Below, piece after piece: positions 51,202 through 59,932 of a DNA stretch of 64,000 nt (its first letter is position 1; each line of letters begins with the position of its first letter). The notes beneath the pieces were generated by a model. The model made no database searches, had not been told where the DNA came from, and saw only the letters and a program-made list of their open reading frames with translations. Source of the DNA: Cloacibacillus sp. An23 (GTDB lineage: Bacteria; Synergistota; Synergistia; Synergistales; Synergistaceae). The position numbers were made by a program, and so were the translations under genes. The DNA is taken from contig NZ_NFJQ01000011.1 of the NCBI RefSeq assembly GCF_002159945.1, forward strand, positions 62,001 to 126,000, given 5' to 3'.

Positions 51202-53160
51202 TTACTCTTCCGTTTCAAGGTCTTCGTGGAGCACGCGCAGAAGCTCGCCTAGAGCCGCGGCGCTCAGCACGTCGCCGTGCGGGCGGTACGGCATCATTCC
51301 GTCGAAAAGCTGAGCCACGCCGCCGAGGCATCCGTGGCGCAGGTGCGACGTGAAGGGACGGATGAATATCCATCCGAGGTCTTTTCTTGTTGGATTATAT
51401 TTCAAATAGGCCGTGATAAACTGCCCGAGGAGCCATGGCCACGCCATTCCGCGATAGCAGGCTTTGATGCGCTGGTCGAGGCGGCCTTCGAAGCGCCCCT
51501 TGAATTTATCGTGGCGCGGATCGAGCGTGCGGAGCCCGTATGTGGTATACAGCTCGTTCCAGCATAGGCGGATCACCTTCTGCGCCGTCTCGGGCGAGAG
51601 CGGACTGTATGGCAGCGACGCCGCGAGTATCTGGTTCGGCCTGATGGAATTGTCCGTTTTGAAAGTCTCTGGGTCTACGCAGTCGTAGAGTCCGTTCATG
51701 TCGAAGCTCCAGAAAGTGTCGTTGAAGGACTTCGCGCACTTCTCCGCCGCGTCTCCGTACTGCTTGTCTCCGGTGAGCTGTTCCGCGGTCTTCAGCGCGT
51801 TGTACCAAAGCGCGTTGACCTCGACGAGGTAGCCCTTGCGGGTCACGACGGTTTCGCCGCCGGCGACTGCGCCCATCCAGTGGCGCGCGGTGTCGGATAC
51901 GGTCAGCTTCAGCAGCATGTTGGAATCGCAGACGATGTCAAGCTGCGGAACGCCGTTGAGATAACGGTCGACGATTTCCTGAACGCCCTTGGCGAGCGCG
52001 GCGGCTTCGCAGCCGGCGCCCTTGACGTGGGCGAGATATTTGCCCACGGCGTAGACGAACCAGAGCCCGTTGTCCGCTCCGCCGTTCTCGAACGAACAGC
52101 CGCACGCCGAAACGCGCTCCGGCATGACCCAGCCGTTTTTCTCGGCGGCTGTCAGCCAGTATTTGAGAGTCTTGAGCGCGGCTTCCTCGCGTCCGGTCGC
52201 CAGCAGAAGGCCCGGCAGCGCTATAAAGGTGTCGCGCGGTTTCGTATCTACTGACGGATAGCCGGTGTATATCGGCGCCACGCTGTCTTCACGGTCGTCG
52301 ACGAGGTGGTACGACGAGACTATCATGTCCTGCTCCGCGCTGTTGTTGGCGGGGATGTTCGCCTGTTCGAGGATATCCTCGAAGCGCGCCGCAGCCTCGC
52401 GCTCCATCTCTGCAAGCTGCTTCTCGGTGAAGCTTTGCGGCTCCTGCGAAAGAACCACGTAGAGGACGTCTCCTTCCGAAAGCTCGTTCGAGATTAGTCC
52501 GGGCGACCAGAGATGGTCTACGGACGGCGTGTCGATGCGGTCGTCCTGCTCGTAGATGAGGTTCTCGAACCAGAGCGGCTTCAGCGACCACGTGCCGGAA
52601 GTGGCGGATACGCGGCTCGTGTGCCCCTTGCCGGTGATGCTGATGCTGTGGGCGTTGTCCGAGGACACGCTGAAGTCGGCGCCCTTCGATTCTGCGCATA
52701 CCGAATCGCTGAGCCTGTGCGCCACGAGCGGGCGCAGGTCGAGGCGCACCTTGTCGGGAGCCGCGAGAAGTTCGTATTTAATTACCGTGCATTCTTTGCC
52801 GCGCGGCATAAAGATCGATTTTTTCAGGAGGATGCTGTGTATTACGAAGAGCATGCTCGGATATGGATTTCCCTGATATTCCTGAAGGTATCTGTAGCCG
52901 TCGGGATAAACCAGATCCTTGTATCTATTTGTCGAAAGCTGATATTTTTTGTTGCGGTCGAACAGAGTTTCTTCGATTTTGCTGACGAGGACGGAGTGCT
53001 GCTTTTCTTCTCCGTCCCTGACTACCAGAAGACCGTGTTCCCTTCTCGTGTTGGCACCTATGACCGTGGAGAAGCCGTAACTCCCGCGCCCGTTCGAAAT
53101 CAGGAACTCTCTCCCGGCGCCTTTGTCGTAGGTGTTAACGTCCGCTTTTCCTAAGTACAT
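51202..53160 (-). CDS. Glycogen debranching enzyme (amylo-alpha-1,6-glucosidase, GH133 type)
   Basis: This protein of about 652 residues has an N-terminal GDE_N-like beta domain (about 15-230, GREFLISNGRGSYGFSTVIGAN) and a C-terminal (alpha/alpha)6 domain (about 280-645). The latter has DTFIALPGLLL, NGGADNGLWFV, LVEVNALWYNAL, RPNQILAASL and ACYRGMAWPWLLG, the usual catalytic-domain landmarks. It should cut alpha-1,6 branches of glycogen. ATGs at 53169, 53166 and 53160 are all possible; the GGGGG site suits 53160 best. Its start overlaps the end of whiA. No other glycogen gene is in the window. Confidence 0.92.
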   Translation of the reverse strand: MYLGKADVNTYDKGAGREFLISNGRGSYGFSTVIGANTRREHGLLVVRDGEEKQHSVLVSKIEETLFDRNKKYQLSTNRYKDLVYPDGYRYLQEYQGNPYPSMLFVIHSILLKKSIFMPRGKECTVIKYELLAAPDKVRLDLRPLVAHRLSDSVCAESKGADFSVSSDNAHSISITGKGHTSRVSATSGTWSLKPLWFENLIYEQDDRIDTPSVDHLWSPGLISNELSEGDVLYVVLSQEPQSFTEKQLAEMEREAAARFEDILEQANIPANNSAEQDMIVSSYHLVDDREDSVAPIYTGYPSVDTKPRDTFIALPGLLLATGREEAALKTLKYWLTAAEKNGWVMPERVSACGCSFENGGADNGLWFVYAVGKYLAHVKGAGCEAAALAKGVQEIVDRYLNGVPQLDIVCDSNMLLKLTVSDTARHWMGAVAGGETVVTRKGYLVEVNALWYNALKTAEQLTGDKQYGDAAEKCAKSFNDTFWSFDMNGLYDCVDPETFKTDNSIRPNQILAASLPYSPLSPETAQKVIRLCWNELYTTYGLRTLDPRHDKFKGRFEGRLDQRIKACYRGMAWPWLLGQFITAYLKYNPTRKDLGWIFIRPFTSHLRHGCLGGVAQLFDGMMPYRPHGDVLSAAALGELLRVLHEDLETEE

Positions 53161-54049
53161 TGGCATCATCCCCCTTTAGTTGCGTCTGTAGTAAGTGTTC
53201 TAACTTTCGCCATCTATATTCTACCGTACTTTTGCTAATTGGTCTCGGTAAAGTTTGCCCAAGTTCTTTCAAAGATATGCTTGGATTTCGTTTTCTAGCC
53301 GCAATGAGTTCGAAAAGCGGTTCCGGAAGCGTCTCGGTTATGCCGAGCTCGTCCATGCGCCGTATCAGCTCCATCTGTCCGCGCGCCGCCTCTATGCTTT
53401 TGTTGATGTTCGCGGCGTCGCAGTTGACGAGCTTGTTCGCGTGGCTGCGCATCGAGCGGTATATCGCCGTCTCCTCAAGGCTCAGCGCCGTCTTTACGAG
53501 CCCCATGCGAGAGAGCAGCGTTACTATCTGCTGCTGGTCGCGCAGAGTGAGCTCCCGGTATGTGGCGCGCTTGCGCACTCCGACGGTGAAGCCGCAGGAC
53601 TTCAGTATCGCCTGCAGGCGCTCCGCGGAGCCGTTCGCCGCCTGCGGCCGCATGATGAGATAGTATCCCGCCTTCGGCATGTAGAGCGCGCCGCAGCTTC
53701 CGAAGAGCCCGCGCACCCAGCCCCAGTTGCGAGTCCGCTTCGCCGCCGAGCGAGTGGCGGACAGCAGCTCCGCAGCCTGTTTTTTGTCGGCGGCGAATAC
53801 TATTTTCCCCTTTCTCTGCGTATCGACGAGCCTTATGCCCTGCTGCCCTTCGGCGCGCCCCGCGAAGCATTCGCTCCACAGCCTCATAAGACGCCTCACG
53901 GCGAAAAGCCTCGGCGAGAGGAAGAAGAGCTCTTCCCCGCGCGCGCGGAAAGGAAGCCCGTCCATTATCCCTGCGGCTTCGTCGCGCCCCTGGCGTTCCG
54001 CCTGCGCCGCCCCCCATTCGTCCCATATCGTCCTGTTTAAGCTTTCCAT
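53135..54049 (-). CDS. whiA: WhiA family protein
   Basis: The 304 residues contain a degenerate LAGLIDADG-like N-terminal region and a C-terminal helix-turn-helix region (about 215-295) with CDAANINKSIEAA, ISLKELGQTLPRPISKSTVEYRWRKL. WhiA controls sporulation genes in Streptomyces and affects division and chromosome segregation in Bacillus. It is the third gene of rapZ-yvcK-whiA, the standard order in Gram-positive bacteria. The N-terminal half is divergent. Confidence 0.88.
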   Translation of the reverse strand: MESLNRTIWDEWGAAQAERQGRDEAAGIMDGLPFRARGEELFFLSPRLFAVRRLMRLWSECFAGRAEGQQGIRLVDTQRKGKIVFAADKKQAAELLSATRSAAKRTRNWGWVRGLFGSCGALYMPKAGYYLIMRPQAANGSAERLQAILKSCGFTVGVRKRATYRELTLRDQQQIVTLLSRMGLVKTALSLEETAIYRSMRSHANKLVNCDAANINKSIEAARGQMELIRRMDELGITETLPEPLFELIAARKRNPSISLKELGQTLPRPISKSTVEYRWRKLEHLLQTQLKGDDANVLRKSGR

Positions 54050-54058
54050 ACTAACGCC

Positions 54059-55177
54059 TCAGCTTCTTCTGTTGCCGCGCACGATTTCCATTATCGTCTC
54101 GGAAAGGTGCTTGGCGTTGTGACGCAGATATTTCCCGTTCTTTACCTCGCAGTAATCGCCGTATATTATCTCGCTGCCGAGCGACTCAAGGTAGTTCTCT
54201 TCCTTCGCGGAGAGGTAAAGCGGCTCCGCGCCGATCTTCGCATAGCGGCTGACGAACTCTTCCGGGATGGCCGACTGGTTGGCGAGTATATAGTCGGGCA
54301 CGGTTCCGAGGACGCCGGCGATCCAGTCTACGTGCGCGACGATGTTCATCCCCTCGGTCTCCTTGGGCTGAGTCATAAGGTTCGCTATATAGACTATCGG
54401 GACCTTCGCGTCGCGCAGCATGGCCGCCGTTTCAGAGAGGAGCAGATTCGGCATTACGCTTGTGAACAGGCTGCCTGGGCCGAGCACTATTATCTCCGCC
54501 TCAGAAAGCGCCCGCTTGACGGCGTCGAGCGGCTCCGCGTCTGATGGTTCTATCCAGAGTTTAGCCAGTTCCTTTCCGTGGTCCGATATTTCCAGTTCGC
54601 CGGAGAGAAGCTCGCCCTCTTTCGTCTCGCCCTTGAGCACGACGTTTTCCGTAGTGACGGGAAGCACCTGCCCGCGTATGGCTAGCAGCTTGTTGAGTTC
54701 TTCGACCGCGCGCTGAAAGTCCCCCATCATTTCGGTGGTCGCCAGCAGGATGAGGTTGCCGAGGCTGTGCCCTTTGAGCTCTCCCCTGTCGAAGCGGAAA
54801 TTCAGCAGACTGTTGAGCGAGCTGTCGTTCTCTGCGAGAGCGACGATGCAGTTGCGTATGTCGCCAGGCGGCAGCATTCCCCACTCCTGCCGGAGCCGGC
54901 CGGAGCTGCCGCCCTCGTCCGTGACGGCGACCACCGCAGTGATGTTGCGAGTGAAGCCTTTGAGCCCGCCAAGCAGCGTCGAAAGCCCGGTGCCTCCGCC
55001 GATCGCGACTACGCGCGGACCAAGCGAAAGACGGTATTCCATCGCGTTGGTGATTATGCGGCTTTTTGAATGCTTCGCGCGGCGCAGCCGCAGCCGCCGC
55101 GACGATGCGAGATACACCGCCGCCCCGCCCGCCGCGAAGGCGGCTATAAAGACGATGAAAAATAGGACTCCGTTCAC
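54059..55177 (-). CDS. yvcK: YvcK/CofD-like gluconeogenesis factor with N-terminal membrane anchor
   Basis: This 372-residue protein has a YvcK domain from about residue 50 (VVAIGGGTGLSTLLGGLK, AVVAVTDEGGSSGRLR, GPGSLFTSV). YvcK binds UDP-sugars and links carbon metabolism with cell-wall synthesis. The GTG at 55177 overlaps the rapZ stop; upstream frame in rapZ looks like shadow. With this start, residues 3-23 form one hydrophobic segment followed by a very basic stretch (SSRRLRLRRAK), so the protein should be membrane-tethered with the YvcK domain in the cytoplasm. Confidence 0.9.
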   Translation of the reverse strand: MNGVLFFIVFIAAFAAGGAAVYLASSRRLRLRRAKHSKSRIITNAMEYRLSLGPRVVAIGGGTGLSTLLGGLKGFTRNITAVVAVTDEGGSSGRLRQEWGMLPPGDIRNCIVALAENDSSLNSLLNFRFDRGELKGHSLGNLILLATTEMMGDFQRAVEELNKLLAIRGQVLPVTTENVVLKGETKEGELLSGELEISDHGKELAKLWIEPSDAEPLDAVKRALSEAEIIVLGPGSLFTSVMPNLLLSETAAMLRDAKVPIVYIANLMTQPKETEGMNIVAHVDWIAGVLGTVPDYILANQSAIPEEFVSRYAKIGAEPLYLSAKEENYLESLGSEIIYGDYCEVKNGKYLRHNAKHLSETIMEIVRGNRRS

Positions 55178-56058
55178 CGAACGCTGCCCTTGTCTATGTC
55201 GCGGTGGTTGACGACGACACGCTTGCCGGACGCCGCGACGGCGGCCCCGACTATTTCGGCGACCGCGACGGAGCGATGGCGTCCGCCCGTGCAGCCGAAG
55301 CATATATGGAGCTGCTTCTTGCCCGTTTCACAGTAGACCGACGCCACGTAGTCGAGCAGCGGAACCGCCATGTCGAGAAATTTTTTCAGAGACGGGAAGC
55401 CGTCGAGATACCTTCTGACGGCTTCGTCCTTGCCAGACAGCATATGCAGGTCGTCGACGTAATTCGGATTCGGAAGAAAGCGCACGTCGAAGATATAATC
55501 GGCGTCCTGCGGAGCGCCGTACTTGAAACCGAACGAGCTGACTATCACCGATGGCTCGGCCACCGACACTCCAGTGGCCTCGAGCACCCTGTTTTTAAAT
55601 TCGGGCAGTTTGAACTTGCTTGTGTCGATGACTATGTCGGCTTTTTCCATGATCGCCGACAGCATTTTTCGTTCCTCGCGGATGCCCTGAAGTATCGTGC
55701 TTTCGTCCGCGAGCGGATGGCGGCGGCGCGTCGTCTCGTAGCGGCGCACGAGCGCTTCGTCCGATGCGTTTACGAAAAGCACCTCGGCGTCGACTCCTTT
55801 GTCGCGCAGGCGCTCGACGACGCAGCTTAGGTCGTTGAGCAGCTCCTTGCCGCGGACGTCTACGACGGCGGCTACGCCGTAATTCACAGCCGCCGGATGA
55901 TTGCCGAGCACATCCATAAGCTGCGGCAGCAGCGCGGGCGGGAGGTTGTCTATCGCATAGAAGCCCTGGTCCTCAAATACGTTGAGCGCCGAGGACTTCC
56001 CCGCCCCCGACATTCCTGTGATTATGATGCAGCGCTTTATCTCCTTTTTCCCATCCAA
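55174..56058 (-). CDS. rapZ: RNase adapter RapZ (YvcJ) family P-loop protein
   Basis: This 294-residue protein has an N-terminal P-loop (TGMSGAGKSSALN), DVRGKELL, and the conserved C-terminal half with VSSFGFKYGAPQDADYIFDVRFLPNP and CTGGRHRSVAVAE. In E. coli RapZ steers RNase E to the GlmZ RNA, and so controls glucosamine-6-phosphate synthesis; in Bacillus YvcJ acts on competence. The start is TTG at 56058, because an in-frame stop lies shortly upstream and no ATG fits before the P-loop. Confidence 0.94.
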   Translation of the reverse strand: MDGKKEIKRCIIITGMSGAGKSSALNVFEDQGFYAIDNLPPALLPQLMDVLGNHPAAVNYGVAAVVDVRGKELLNDLSCVVERLRDKGVDAEVLFVNASDEALVRRYETTRRRHPLADESTILQGIREERKMLSAIMEKADIVIDTSKFKLPEFKNRVLEATGVSVAEPSVIVSSFGFKYGAPQDADYIFDVRFLPNPNYVDDLHMLSGKDEAVRRYLDGFPSLKKFLDMAVPLLDYVASVYCETGKKQLHICFGCTGGRHRSVAVAEIVGAAVAASGKRVVVNHRDIDKGSVR

Positions 56059-56148
56059 TTCGAATCATCTCACTTAATGCGGCGCAGCCGTAAATAAGAC
56101 CTGTCGCGGCCTTTAAGCGAATTATAACAAATCCTGCGAAGTTTCGCG

Positions 56149-56189
56149 AAAAAGCGGCGGCTCGGGGCCGTCGGGGCCTAAGCCGCCGC
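56149..56189 (-). terminator. Terminator between the immunity-like genes and rapZ (minus strand)
   Basis: GCGGCGGCT (56154-56162) and AGCCGCCGC (56181-56189) pair perfectly. On the minus strand TTTTTC follows. It ends the gene array 56204-60661 and isolates rapZ-yvcK-whiA. Confidence 0.82.
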
Positions 56190-56203
56190 CTCGGAACGCC
56201 GCC

Positions 56204-56530
56204 CTACCAGTCGCGTTCCCTGACGGCGTCTTCTGCGTCTATGTCTATGCCGAACCAGTCCAGTACGTACTTGACGGTTACGCCGATACTGTCGCGCGCC
56301 ACGGTCTCTATTTCGCTGCCGTTCTCGTCGAACTCTTCCTGCAAATCGTTGATGGCGAGCGTCATCTCGTCGAGCTTCGCCTGTATGACTTCTTTGTCCC
56401 TCTCTCCGCTTTCAAGCAGCGCGATGACGGGCGTGATGCAGTCCTTCACCTTGTCTACTAGGAAATTCGGATAATAGTCATCCTCGACCATATCTTTGAG
56501 CAGAATGTAGTTTTCGTCGAATTTTTTCAT
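56204..56530 (-). CDS. DUF5713-like protein
   Basis: This acidic, all-helical protein has 108 residues. DDYYPNFLVDKVKD near the start and LQEEFDENGSEIETVARD followed by a final RDW match the pattern I know for DUF5713. No function is established for that family. It has no signal peptide or membrane segment. It is the last gene of a six-gene minus-strand array with immunity-type proteins, which suggests a protective role, but this is inference. Confidence 0.78.
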   Translation of the reverse strand: MKKFDENYILLKDMVEDDYYPNFLVDKVKDCITPVIALLESGERDKEVIQAKLDEMTLAINDLQEEFDENGSEIETVARDSIGVTVKYVLDWFGIDIDAEDAVRERDW

Positions 56531-56544
56531 CGCTGTGTCCCTCC

Positions 56545-57627
56545 TTAATATTCTATCTTCAGCGTCACGCCTGGAAGCGCGACGCCTTCGCTGCGCGTTA
56601 TCGCGTGCTTGTCGTCCGCGGAGAAACCTATCGTCTCTCCGTCGTTAAGCGTAACGTCGTACTCGATGACGTAGGCCGCCATGCTTGAAAGGAAGTTCTG
56701 CACATCCGACGGCTCCGCGTCCGCGTCGAGCACCTCCATCTCCTCCTTGCCGAAACATCCCATGCCGTAGGTGTAGCCGCAGACTCCGTGCTTGCTTCGG
56801 TAGAGGCCGAACCATATTAGGTTGAATACCGGGAACATGCCGTCTTTCATCATGTCGGCGAATTTATAGAAGAAGCTCGGCTCAAAGACGGTGCCGCTCG
56901 TGTAGATGCCCGTCGCATATTTCTGGCGGCAGCAGCAGGCGGCCAGCTTGACGTAAAGCTCGCCGCGCTCGACGAGGCTCGCCTCTTTTCCAAGGACTGT
57001 AACCATTATGTGCGCCTTGTGGGCCTTCGCGGCATCGACGGCCTCTGGCCACATATAGTTGTTTTTCGCGTTTTCCTCGGCTTCGCAGTCGGGGACCGGC
57101 ACGGACATGAGGCTCGCGGCGGCTATCATGTCACCTAGCTGGAATACGAGCGCATCGCCGTGTATTTCATCGCCTTCGTCTTCCGCCGCGTCAATGTCCC
57201 ATTCTTCTTTTAAATCACGAATGAGCTTCGCTTTATCCCATTCAGCCTCGGAAAGAAGCACGAAACCTACAAAAGCCCCGGCCTTTTCCTTGCCTTCCTC
57301 GGCGATACGCGCCTGCTCCATCCAGTAGGAACGTATCATCTCGACCATCTTCGTCGCTTTTTCTACCGCCGTCGATTCGTCGTACTCTTCCATCTCGCTG
57401 TAGACGTGCCCGCAGTGTTCCAAGCCGCCGCCCTCGTAGCCGCCGCACACGCCGAGCAGCCAATCGCCGCCGGCTTCACGCCTGTACCTGAACATGTAAT
57501 AGATCATGCCGTGCAGCTCGAAAGTGCCGGCGCACTCTATTTCGGCCGGCGCCTGCCCAAGCTCGTGCGGGTGTTCGAGCCATTCGATCATGGACTCGCG
57601 CGCCGCCTGCATCTGTTTTTCGTTCAT
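56545..57627 (-). CDS. DUF4261 protein with an extra N-terminal domain
   Basis: The 360 residues have two parts. From about residue 155 on is a DUF4261 domain with NNYMWPEAVDAAKAHKAHI, ATGIYTSGTVFEPSFF, FGLYRSKHGVCGYTYG and TLNDGETIGFS. The first 135 residues form another globular domain (HGMIYYMFRYRREAGGDWLLGV) that I do not recognise. The ATG at 57627 has AAAGGAG upstream; an earlier ATG lacks this. DUF4261 has no proven function and often occurs near toxin-immunity genes. Confidence 0.8.
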   Translation of the reverse strand: MNEKQMQAARESMIEWLEHPHELGQAPAEIECAGTFELHGMIYYMFRYRREAGGDWLLGVCGGYEGGGLEHCGHVYSEMEEYDESTAVEKATKMVEMIRSYWMEQARIAEEGKEKAGAFVGFVLLSEAEWDKAKLIRDLKEEWDIDAAEDEGDEIHGDALVFQLGDMIAAASLMSVPVPDCEAEENAKNNYMWPEAVDAAKAHKAHIMVTVLGKEASLVERGELYVKLAACCCRQKYATGIYTSGTVFEPSFFYKFADMMKDGMFPVFNLIWFGLYRSKHGVCGYTYGMGCFGKEEMEVLDADAEPSDVQNFLSSMAAYVIEYDVTLNDGETIGFSADDKHAITRSEGVALPGVTLKIEY

Positions 57628-57658
57628 CGTTGCCTCTCCTTTCATATTTTGCCAAGTT

Positions 57659-57886
57659 TTAGGAATGGAATTCAATCATTACGCCGCAGACGACGAGAAG
57701 ACAGCCCGCTGCGAAAAAGAATATCCGCCGCCCGCTTCTGCCGAGAAGATGCGAACGCGGCTTACCAGCCGGGTCACAGAGCCGGCTCCAATTCAGCGCC
57801 GCGCCCACGGCGAAGAGCGCGCCCGCCGCCGCGCAGACAAAACCGAAGCATTCGCTTATGAATCCGGAAATAATATCCGCGTCCAT
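57659..57886 (-). CDS. Small membrane protein resembling immunity protein Imm17
   Basis: This 75-residue protein has two membrane segments (about 8-31 and 54-71) joined by a basic loop. The pattern of a tryptophan after helix one (LNWSRLC) and LLGRSGRRIFFFAAG before helix two recalls Imm17, a family of two-helix membrane immunity proteins. AGGAGAG stands before the ATG, and it fits exactly between its neighbours, so it is a real gene. The Imm17 match rests on a short pattern. Confidence 0.7.
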   Translation of the reverse strand: MDADIISGFISECFGFVCAAAGALFAVGAALNWSRLCDPAGKPRSHLLGRSGRRIFFFAAGCLLVVCGVMIEFHS

Positions 57887-57894
57887 GTACTCTC

Positions 57895-58617
57895 CTACTC
57901 TTCGTCCTCTTCCCCGCCGCCGTCAAGCTCGCGGAAATTCAGAGATTCTCCGTAAGGGAGCGTGAGGAATGGCATTATATCGGGGTCGTAGTTGCAGATT
58001 GTGTTCAAGTCGCTGACGCTAAAATTGTTCCAATCGTCGAGATACTCTTCGTCTTCGTCTCCGGCGAGGAACCACCAGCCGCTGTTCCAGCCCTCGTCGC
58101 AGCGCGGCGGCTTCACTCTCTCGCAGTACCCTATCTTGCAGCCGTCTGCTAAAATCCTGTCGCTCGCGCAGCATTCTATCGAGCCATCCCAGTCTTTGAG
58201 CAGCGGTTTTATATCCTCGGCTTTTATCGCGAAATTCTTATCCGGCCTCTGATTTTCGTCGAGCGCCTTCCACTGCGCGTAGCGCCTGTCGATTAGCGCC
58301 GCCATATCGCGGTAATAGTCCTCGCTCCACGGTGCGAAAAGATATGCCGCGCCGCCGAACTCGTCGCTCTTCGCGAGCTCCTCACCGAAGTGCGCCGCTG
58401 CATGAGCCTTCACGTCCTTGAGATAGGCGTAAGGCGTGGCGCGGCTTCCCCAACTGTACCACTTCGCGAACTCAGTCCCCTCATGGTTGAAGTAAATCAG
58501 CGAAAGTTTGCCGCCGACGTCCGCGTCGTCGCGCATGAAAGCGCGCAGGTCCGTCGCTTCGCCGCTCTTCACCGCAGCGATTATATCGCCGTGACGGCGT
58601 GTGAAGGGATTGCTCAT
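57895..58617 (-). CDS. DUF2185 (Imm33-like) protein
   Basis: The last 85 residues of this 240-residue protein match DUF2185, also named Imm33: CCASDRILADGCKIGYCER, GWNSGWWFLAGDEDEEYLDD and NYDPDIMPFLTLPYG. The first 145 residues form a separate alpha/beta domain without a name I can give. The C-terminus is a run of Glu and Asp. It ends eight bases before the Imm17-like gene. Immunity to a secreted toxin is the likeliest role. Confidence 0.82.
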   Translation of the reverse strand: MSNPFTRRHGDIIAAVKSGEATDLRAFMRDDADVGGKLSLIYFNHEGTEFAKWYSWGSRATPYAYLKDVKAHAAAHFGEELAKSDEFGGAAYLFAPWSEDYYRDMAALIDRRYAQWKALDENQRPDKNFAIKAEDIKPLLKDWDGSIECCASDRILADGCKIGYCERVKPPRCDEGWNSGWWFLAGDEDEEYLDDWNNFSVSDLNTICNYDPDIMPFLTLPYGESLNFRELDGGGEEDEE

Positions 58618-58725
58618 TAAATCGTGTTCTATACTCCAACGCAGGTATATCGCCAGATGATTATAGGCGGCGAATTCATCTACGGGCAGTTTCTTCTCTT
58701 TTATAATCTTGATATATTCTTCCGC

Positions 58726-59838
58726 CTATTCCATAAGCGCGTCGTCGTGAGCTATCTTGTCCGCGTCGGTTACGATGTTCAGCCGTTTCGGATCTATCAC
58801 CTCAAGCTGTTCGTCGGAGCATTTTTCCAGAAGTTCGTCGACGCCGTGTTCGAGCTTGTAATCTATCTCCTCTTTATAGAGCGGAATAAGCTGGTAAAAG
58901 TTCACCTCGCCGCCGTCGGCGAGTTTGCAGACGTAGGAATCCTCGCCGAACACGCCGGGCGAAAGCAGCATCGCGCCGCAGAGCTTCGTTTCCTCGTTGA
59001 AAGGCTTCGATTCGTCGCCGGAGTCTATCGTGTGCCCCCATCCGAGCCATGTGTCTCTATCTCTCAGCGGATAGCGCGCAGTCCACCTTAAGAGATGGAC
59101 GGGCCACATCCATTTGTCGTCGCGCATAGCCTCTTTCGTAAGTTTCCAGTCCGCGGGAAGATTTATCAGAAGCTCCACGCGTTCCAGCTTCTGGTCCGCA
59201 AGCTCCTGCGGGACGTTCATTTTGTGCGCGCCCATGCCGAGGGTGACGAGAGTGTAATAGTTATGCTCTTCGCGCGGCGGTATGACGCAGACATCGAGGT
59301 GTATGCCCTCCGACGCGACTTCGTGCATAACTTCGTCGTAATCGCCGAAGTATTTAGCAATGTGATCCTGCACCGCGTTCCAGTCCGCGTCGCCGTATGT
59401 CTCCAGTGCGGGCGCATCTTCTCCGTCATCGGCAAGGAATTCGCGTATGCTCTCTATGAGCTTCTTCGCGTTTTCGTCGCCGGGAGCGAGCTCCAGCCAC
59501 CGCTCGGCGTATTTCAGCGCTTCGGCCTCGCGTCCGTCCGACATCCACAGCGCGTAAGCCATGCGGGAGTTCCAGAACGGCTTGTCCTCGCCCTCCGCGC
59601 GAATAGACTCGAAGATGCCTATGGCTTTGTCCAGCAGTTCGCAGTCTACCTTGTCTGCGTCGCCGTCAGGACGCTCGCAGTGCGGGCCGAGGACGGCGAT
59701 GTTGCTGTAGGCGCGCCCGAGCAGGAGCGTCAGCTCGTACCCTCGCTCCGCCTCCGGTACCGCCTCTATCGCATCGACGCATTTTTCAAACTTGTTTTCG
59801 TCGTTCCATCTAGCTATCTGTTCCGCCAGTTTTTCCAT
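58726..59838 (-). CDS. TPR - suppressor-of-fused (SUFU) domain protein
   Basis: The 370 residues begin with TPR-like helices (about 1-140) and continue with a SUFU domain (about 150-360), seen in HIAKYFGDYDEVMHEVASEG, HLDVCVIPP, YYTLVTLGMGAHKMNVP and RVELLINLPADWKL. Bacterial SUFU proteins are counted among immunity proteins of polymorphic toxin systems. The ATG at 59838 has GGGAGG upstream; an ATG 15 codons earlier does not. The TPR extension may help it bind a toxin or a partner. Confidence 0.85.
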   Translation of the reverse strand: MEKLAEQIARWNDENKFEKCVDAIEAVPEAERGYELTLLLGRAYSNIAVLGPHCERPDGDADKVDCELLDKAIGIFESIRAEGEDKPFWNSRMAYALWMSDGREAEALKYAERWLELAPGDENAKKLIESIREFLADDGEDAPALETYGDADWNAVQDHIAKYFGDYDEVMHEVASEGIHLDVCVIPPREEHNYYTLVTLGMGAHKMNVPQELADQKLERVELLINLPADWKLTKEAMRDDKWMWPVHLLRWTARYPLRDRDTWLGWGHTIDSGDESKPFNEETKLCGAMLLSPGVFGEDSYVCKLADGGEVNFYQLIPLYKEEIDYKLEHGVDELLEKCSDEQLEVIDPKRLNIVTDADKIAHDDALME

Positions 59839-59932
59839 ATTTTTGCCTCCCAATTTGTGAAGGATGCTTCCGCCGTCGATCATCGGCCGTCAGGCAGATG
59901 GCCGCAAAACGCAGCGTATTCATGGTGTAGAA

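Noticed and set aside
53475-54026. Alternative Arg-rich frame inside whiA
   Set aside because: It is out of frame with WhiA and has the Arg/Gly/Ala bias typical of frame shadows in GC-rich DNA.
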